Part shown: piece after piece, positions 61,970 through 64,000 of the stretch | How the letters are laid out: each line of letters opens with the position of its first letter | Position numbering within the stretch: the stretch's first letter is position 1 | Source: Catenuloplanes indicus | GTDB lineage: Bacteria > Actinomycetota > Actinomycetes > Mycobacteriales > Micromonosporaceae | DNA length: 64,000 bases | Direction of reading: 5' to 3' | Assembly (NCBI RefSeq): GCF_030813715.1 | Contig: NZ_JAUSUZ010000001.1 | Coordinates: forward strand, 2,108,001-2,172,000 | Notes under the pieces: generated by a model | Seen by the model: only the letters and a program-made list of their open reading frames with translations | What the model was told of the DNA's origin: nothing | Databases searched by the model: none | Position numbers and translations under genes: made by a program

Positions 61970-62707
61970 TCAGTTCTGGGCCGTGGGGCGGACGACGATG
62001 TCGCCGACGTCGACGGAGGCGGGCTGGGCGATGGCGAACGCGATGGCCTCGGCGATCGCGGACGGCGGGATCGCGACCCGGTCGACCGTGGCGGCCATGT
62101 CGGTGCGGATCCCGTCGTCGGCGATGCCGTCGATGAAGCCGGTGCGGGTCATGCCGGGTGAGACCACGGTGACCCGCAGGTTTTCACCGGCCTCCTGGCG
62201 CAGTCCTTCGGAGAGCGTGCGGACCGCGTTCTTCGTGGCCGCGTAGACGGCCATGGTCGGGCTGATCCGCAGACCGGCGGTGGAGACCACGTTGACCACG
62301 TGGCCGGTCCGCTGCTCGCGGAAGACCGGCAGCGCGGCCGCGATGCCGTACAGCACCCCACGCAGGTTGACGTCGATCATCGCGTCCCACTCGTCCACCC
62401 GCAGCTCGTCCATCGGCGAGATCGGGCCGATGCCGGCGTTGTTGACCAGTACGTCCAGGCGGCCGAACCGGGAACGGGCCAGCGCCACCAGCGCGGTCAG
62501 GTCGTCGCGGCGGGTCACGTCGGTGGCGGCGAACGCGGCGTGGCCACCGGCCTCGGTGATCCGGGCGGCCAGCCGCTCGATCCGGTCGGTGCGCCGGGCG
62601 GCGAGCACCACCCGCGCCCCGCGCTCGGCCAGCAGCAGCGCAGTCGCCTCACCGATACCGGCGGACGCGCCGGTCACCGCGATCACCTTGCCGTCGATTC
62701 CGGACAT
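61970..62707 (-). CDS. Short-chain dehydrogenase
   Basis: A 245-aa SDR of the YdfG/clavulanate-dehydrogenase-like group. ATG 62707 has AAGGGG 6 bases upstream. Cofactor site VIAVTGASAGIGEATALLLA, structural motif DVLVNNAGIGPISPMDELRV, active site Ser in VVNVVSTAGLRISPTMAVYA and YAATKNAVRTLSEGLRQEAG (YxxxK): complete. It is divergent from a TetR gene with two operators between them. Confidence 0.92.
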   Translation of the reverse strand: MSGIDGKVIAVTGASAGIGEATALLLAERGARVVLAARRTDRIERLAARITEAGGHAAFAATDVTRRDDLTALVALARSRFGRLDVLVNNAGIGPISPMDELRVDEWDAMIDVNLRGVLYGIAAALPVFREQRTGHVVNVVSTAGLRISPTMAVYAATKNAVRTLSEGLRQEAGENLRVTVVSPGMTRTGFIDGIADDGIRTDMAATVDRVAIPPSAIAEAIAFAIAQPASVDVGDIVVRPTAQN

Positions 62708-62730
62708 GGTGCACCCCTTAGACTTGGTTC

Positions 62731-62777
62731 CGGACAGCTGTCCGCCAACACCCCCAACGTTAGCGGACAGTTGTCCG
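62731..62777. promoter_or_regulatory. Two TetR operators between SDR and TetR genes
   Basis: CGGACAGCTGTCCG (62731-62744, perfect palindrome) and CGGACAGTTGTCCG (62764-62777, one mismatch) are 33 bp apart centre to centre, three helical turns. They occupy the 100-base divergent region, so both genes should be repressed together. Confidence 0.8.
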
Positions 62778-62807
62778 ATTAGCCAACGCGACGCCCAGGG
62801 AGGCGGC

Positions 62808-63356
62808 ATGACCCGGCGCACGGACGCCGAGAACAATCGGGCGCGACTGCTGGCGGTCGCGCGCGAGGAGCTGACCGGCTCGGCCGATGTCAGCCTGCAC
62901 TCGATCGCGAAGAAGGCCGGCGTCGGCCAGGGCACGCTCTACCGGCACTTCCCCACCCGGGAGGCGCTGCTGATGGCCGTCTACCGGCAGGATGTCACCG
63001 AGGTGGTCGACGCGGCCGGCTCACTGCTGGCCACTCACGAGCCACGGCAGGCGCTGCGCCTCTGGCTCGACCGGCTCGGCGCGTTCGGCCGGATCAAGCA
63101 CAGCTTCGCGTCCGTCCTGCACGCGGCCACCCGCGCCGACCTGGCCGCCGAGCACTACCGCCCGATCACCGACGCGATCGACCGGCTGCTCACCGCCGGC
63201 CGCGAGGCCGGCGAGATCCGCGCGGACGTGGATGCCGAGGACCTGCTGCTGCTGGTCAGCTTCCTCTGGCACGGCGATGCCCAGGACCCGGAATGGGAAC
63301 AGCGCTCCCACCGCATGCTCGAGGTCATCCTGGACGGCCTGCGCCCCACGCACTGA
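62808..63356 (+). CDS. TetR-family repressor
   Basis: A 182-aa repressor. ATG 62808 follows GGGAGG by 5 bases. The HTH is ADVSLHSIAKKAGVGQGTLY with RHFPTREALLMAVYRQDVTE; the ligand-binding part contains LGAFGRIKHSFASVLHAATR and DAEDLLLLVSFLWHG. The paired CGGACA palindromes next to it and the divergent SDR gene mark its regulon. Confidence 0.93.
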   Translation: MTRRTDAENNRARLLAVAREELTGSADVSLHSIAKKAGVGQGTLYRHFPTREALLMAVYRQDVTEVVDAAGSLLATHEPRQALRLWLDRLGAFGRIKHSFASVLHAATRADLAAEHYRPITDAIDRLLTAGREAGEIRADVDAEDLLLLVSFLWHGDAQDPEWEQRSHRMLEVILDGLRPTH

Positions 63357-63846
63357 CGCCACCCACCAGGCGCTCGCCCGCGGCCTCCTCGCGCGGCCAC
63401 GGTGCCACACCCGCGCGCGCCCGGAACACGGCCATCCCACCCCGCCGCCGGCCGCCGCCTCCCCGGTCCGCCGCCCTGCCGATCCTGCGTGATCGACGTC
63501 GATCGAGATCAACGGGCGGGCCGAGGCAGGCACGCGGTCATTTCATGCGGAAATTCCGGGCACGCGGTGCCCGGCTCCGCTACGGGCTCGCCCTTCCGCA
63601 CGAACCTCGGCATCCGCCCACAGAAGTCGCGCGGGCTTCGGTGACCAGCGGCGCCATCAGGCACCGCCCGGCCACCGCAACCCACCACGCGGATTGCGTG
63701 CAGTTTCGGTGACCGGCGGCGGGACCGGCTCCGCCGCGGCGGCCGGAGCGGAGCGCCGGCGGAGTCGGAGGCCTCCGCGCGGTTGGCCCGCTCCGAGCGT
63801 GCGGGCCGCACCGCACCGGGAGCGGGAGCGTCCGGTGTGGACTCTT
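63357..63846. other. Intergenic, no gene recognised
   Basis: 490 bases between the TetR and the ABC-2 permease genes. Frames on both strands are short, Arg/Pro/Ala-rich and without ribosome sites or domains. It contains GC-rich near-repeats (63710-63770) but no clear terminator fold. Confidence 0.5.
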
Positions 63847-64000
63847 TCAGAGGTCGCGGCGCTGGAACGCGACCGCGGCCAGGGACAGGGCCAGCAACAC
63901 CCACACGCCGGCCCAGGTCAGGTAGCCGGGGGTCAGGGCGGCGGAGCTGAGGAACGGGTGGCCCTCGAACGCCTCGCTGAAACTACGCAGCAACGACGGG
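63847..64000 (-). CDS. ABC-2-type transporter permease, C-terminal end only
   Basis: The minus strand is open from the window edge to TGA at 63847 and encodes LLRSFSEAFEGHPFLSSAAL, then TPGYLTWAGVWVLLALSLAA and VAFQRRDL. An external loop followed by a final hydrophobic helix and the short positive end AFQRRDL is the usual C-terminus of ABC-2 permeases. Only the last 50 codons are in view, so the family is supported but the substrate is not. Confidence 0.65.
   Translation of the reverse strand, partial: PSLLRSFSEAFEGHPFLSSAALTPGYLTWAGVWVLLALSLAAVAFQRRDL

Overview
The window is about 64 kb of very GC-rich DNA, with frequent GTG and a few TTG starts, many 4-base ATGA/GTGA gene overlaps and strong third-position GC bias. 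Together with the AfsR/SARP regulator, the furA-katG pair and the abundance of secreted glycosidases, TetR, PadR and MmyB-type regulators, this points to a filamentous actinomycete. A member of the Micromonosporaceae (Actinoplanes/Catenuloplanes type) is my inference from gene style, not from an alignment. It reads as ordinary chromosome: I see no insertion sequence, prophage, CRISPR array, tRNA or rRNA gene.

Layout. 1-9.8 kb is a secreted polysaccharide-degradation block: a GH9 cellulase (cut by the window edge), a sulfatase, a divergent PL11 rhamnogalacturonan lyase and a GH92 alpha-mannosidase, with a small HipB-like repressor between the last two. 10-13.2 kb holds an RDD-protein remnant, a DUF808 membrane protein, a FAD amine oxidoreductase and a broken antitoxin-like gene. 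13.2-18.7 kb is a tightly coupled operon of a zinc-ribbon SDR, an ankyrin protein, a MoxR ATPase and a DUF2201/VWA protein; this is the most system-like group in the window. 18.8-26.6 kb has a Tat-exported beta-helix protein, a solute-binding lipoprotein coupled to a membrane protein, a GH43 beta-xylosidase, a methyltransferase and a secreted sorbosone-dehydrogenase-like protein. 26.7-31.6 kb is a run of small oxidoreductases and an esterase, each beside its own regulator. 31.6-34.7 kb is a MerR regulator fused by overlap to a VIT/VWA protein. 34.7-39.2 kb is furA-katG with a hydrolase and a SWIM protein upstream. 39.3-43.5 kb has a membrane-anchored AbfB protein, an ECF-like sigma factor coupled to an EAL protein, and a divergent small Pro/Asp-rich protein. 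43.6-49.6 kb is a complete peptide/nickel-type ABC importer operon headed by a DUF1684 protein. 50-51.8 kb is a PadR-membrane protein pair; 51.9-55.8 kb a PAP2 phosphatase and a MacB-like adaptor/ATPase/permease operon. 56-63.4 kb contains an FMN reductase, two SDRs, a large AfsR/SARP regulator, a MerR/methyltransferase divergent pair and a SDR/TetR divergent pair. The window ends in the 3' end of an ABC-2 permease.

Regulation is unusually readable. Several intergenic regions carry clear palindromic operators (TetR at 29.4 and 62.7 kb, PadR at 51.8 kb, MerR at 61.0 kb, and one at 31.6 kb), a Fur box sits in the furA promoter, and perfect palindromic terminators separate most convergent genes. 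Several regulators (furA, padR, the SARP, the MmyB-type XRE gene) appear to be leaderless. Strand, start and motif calls come from reading the sequence; family names rest on motif recognition and were not checked by database search.
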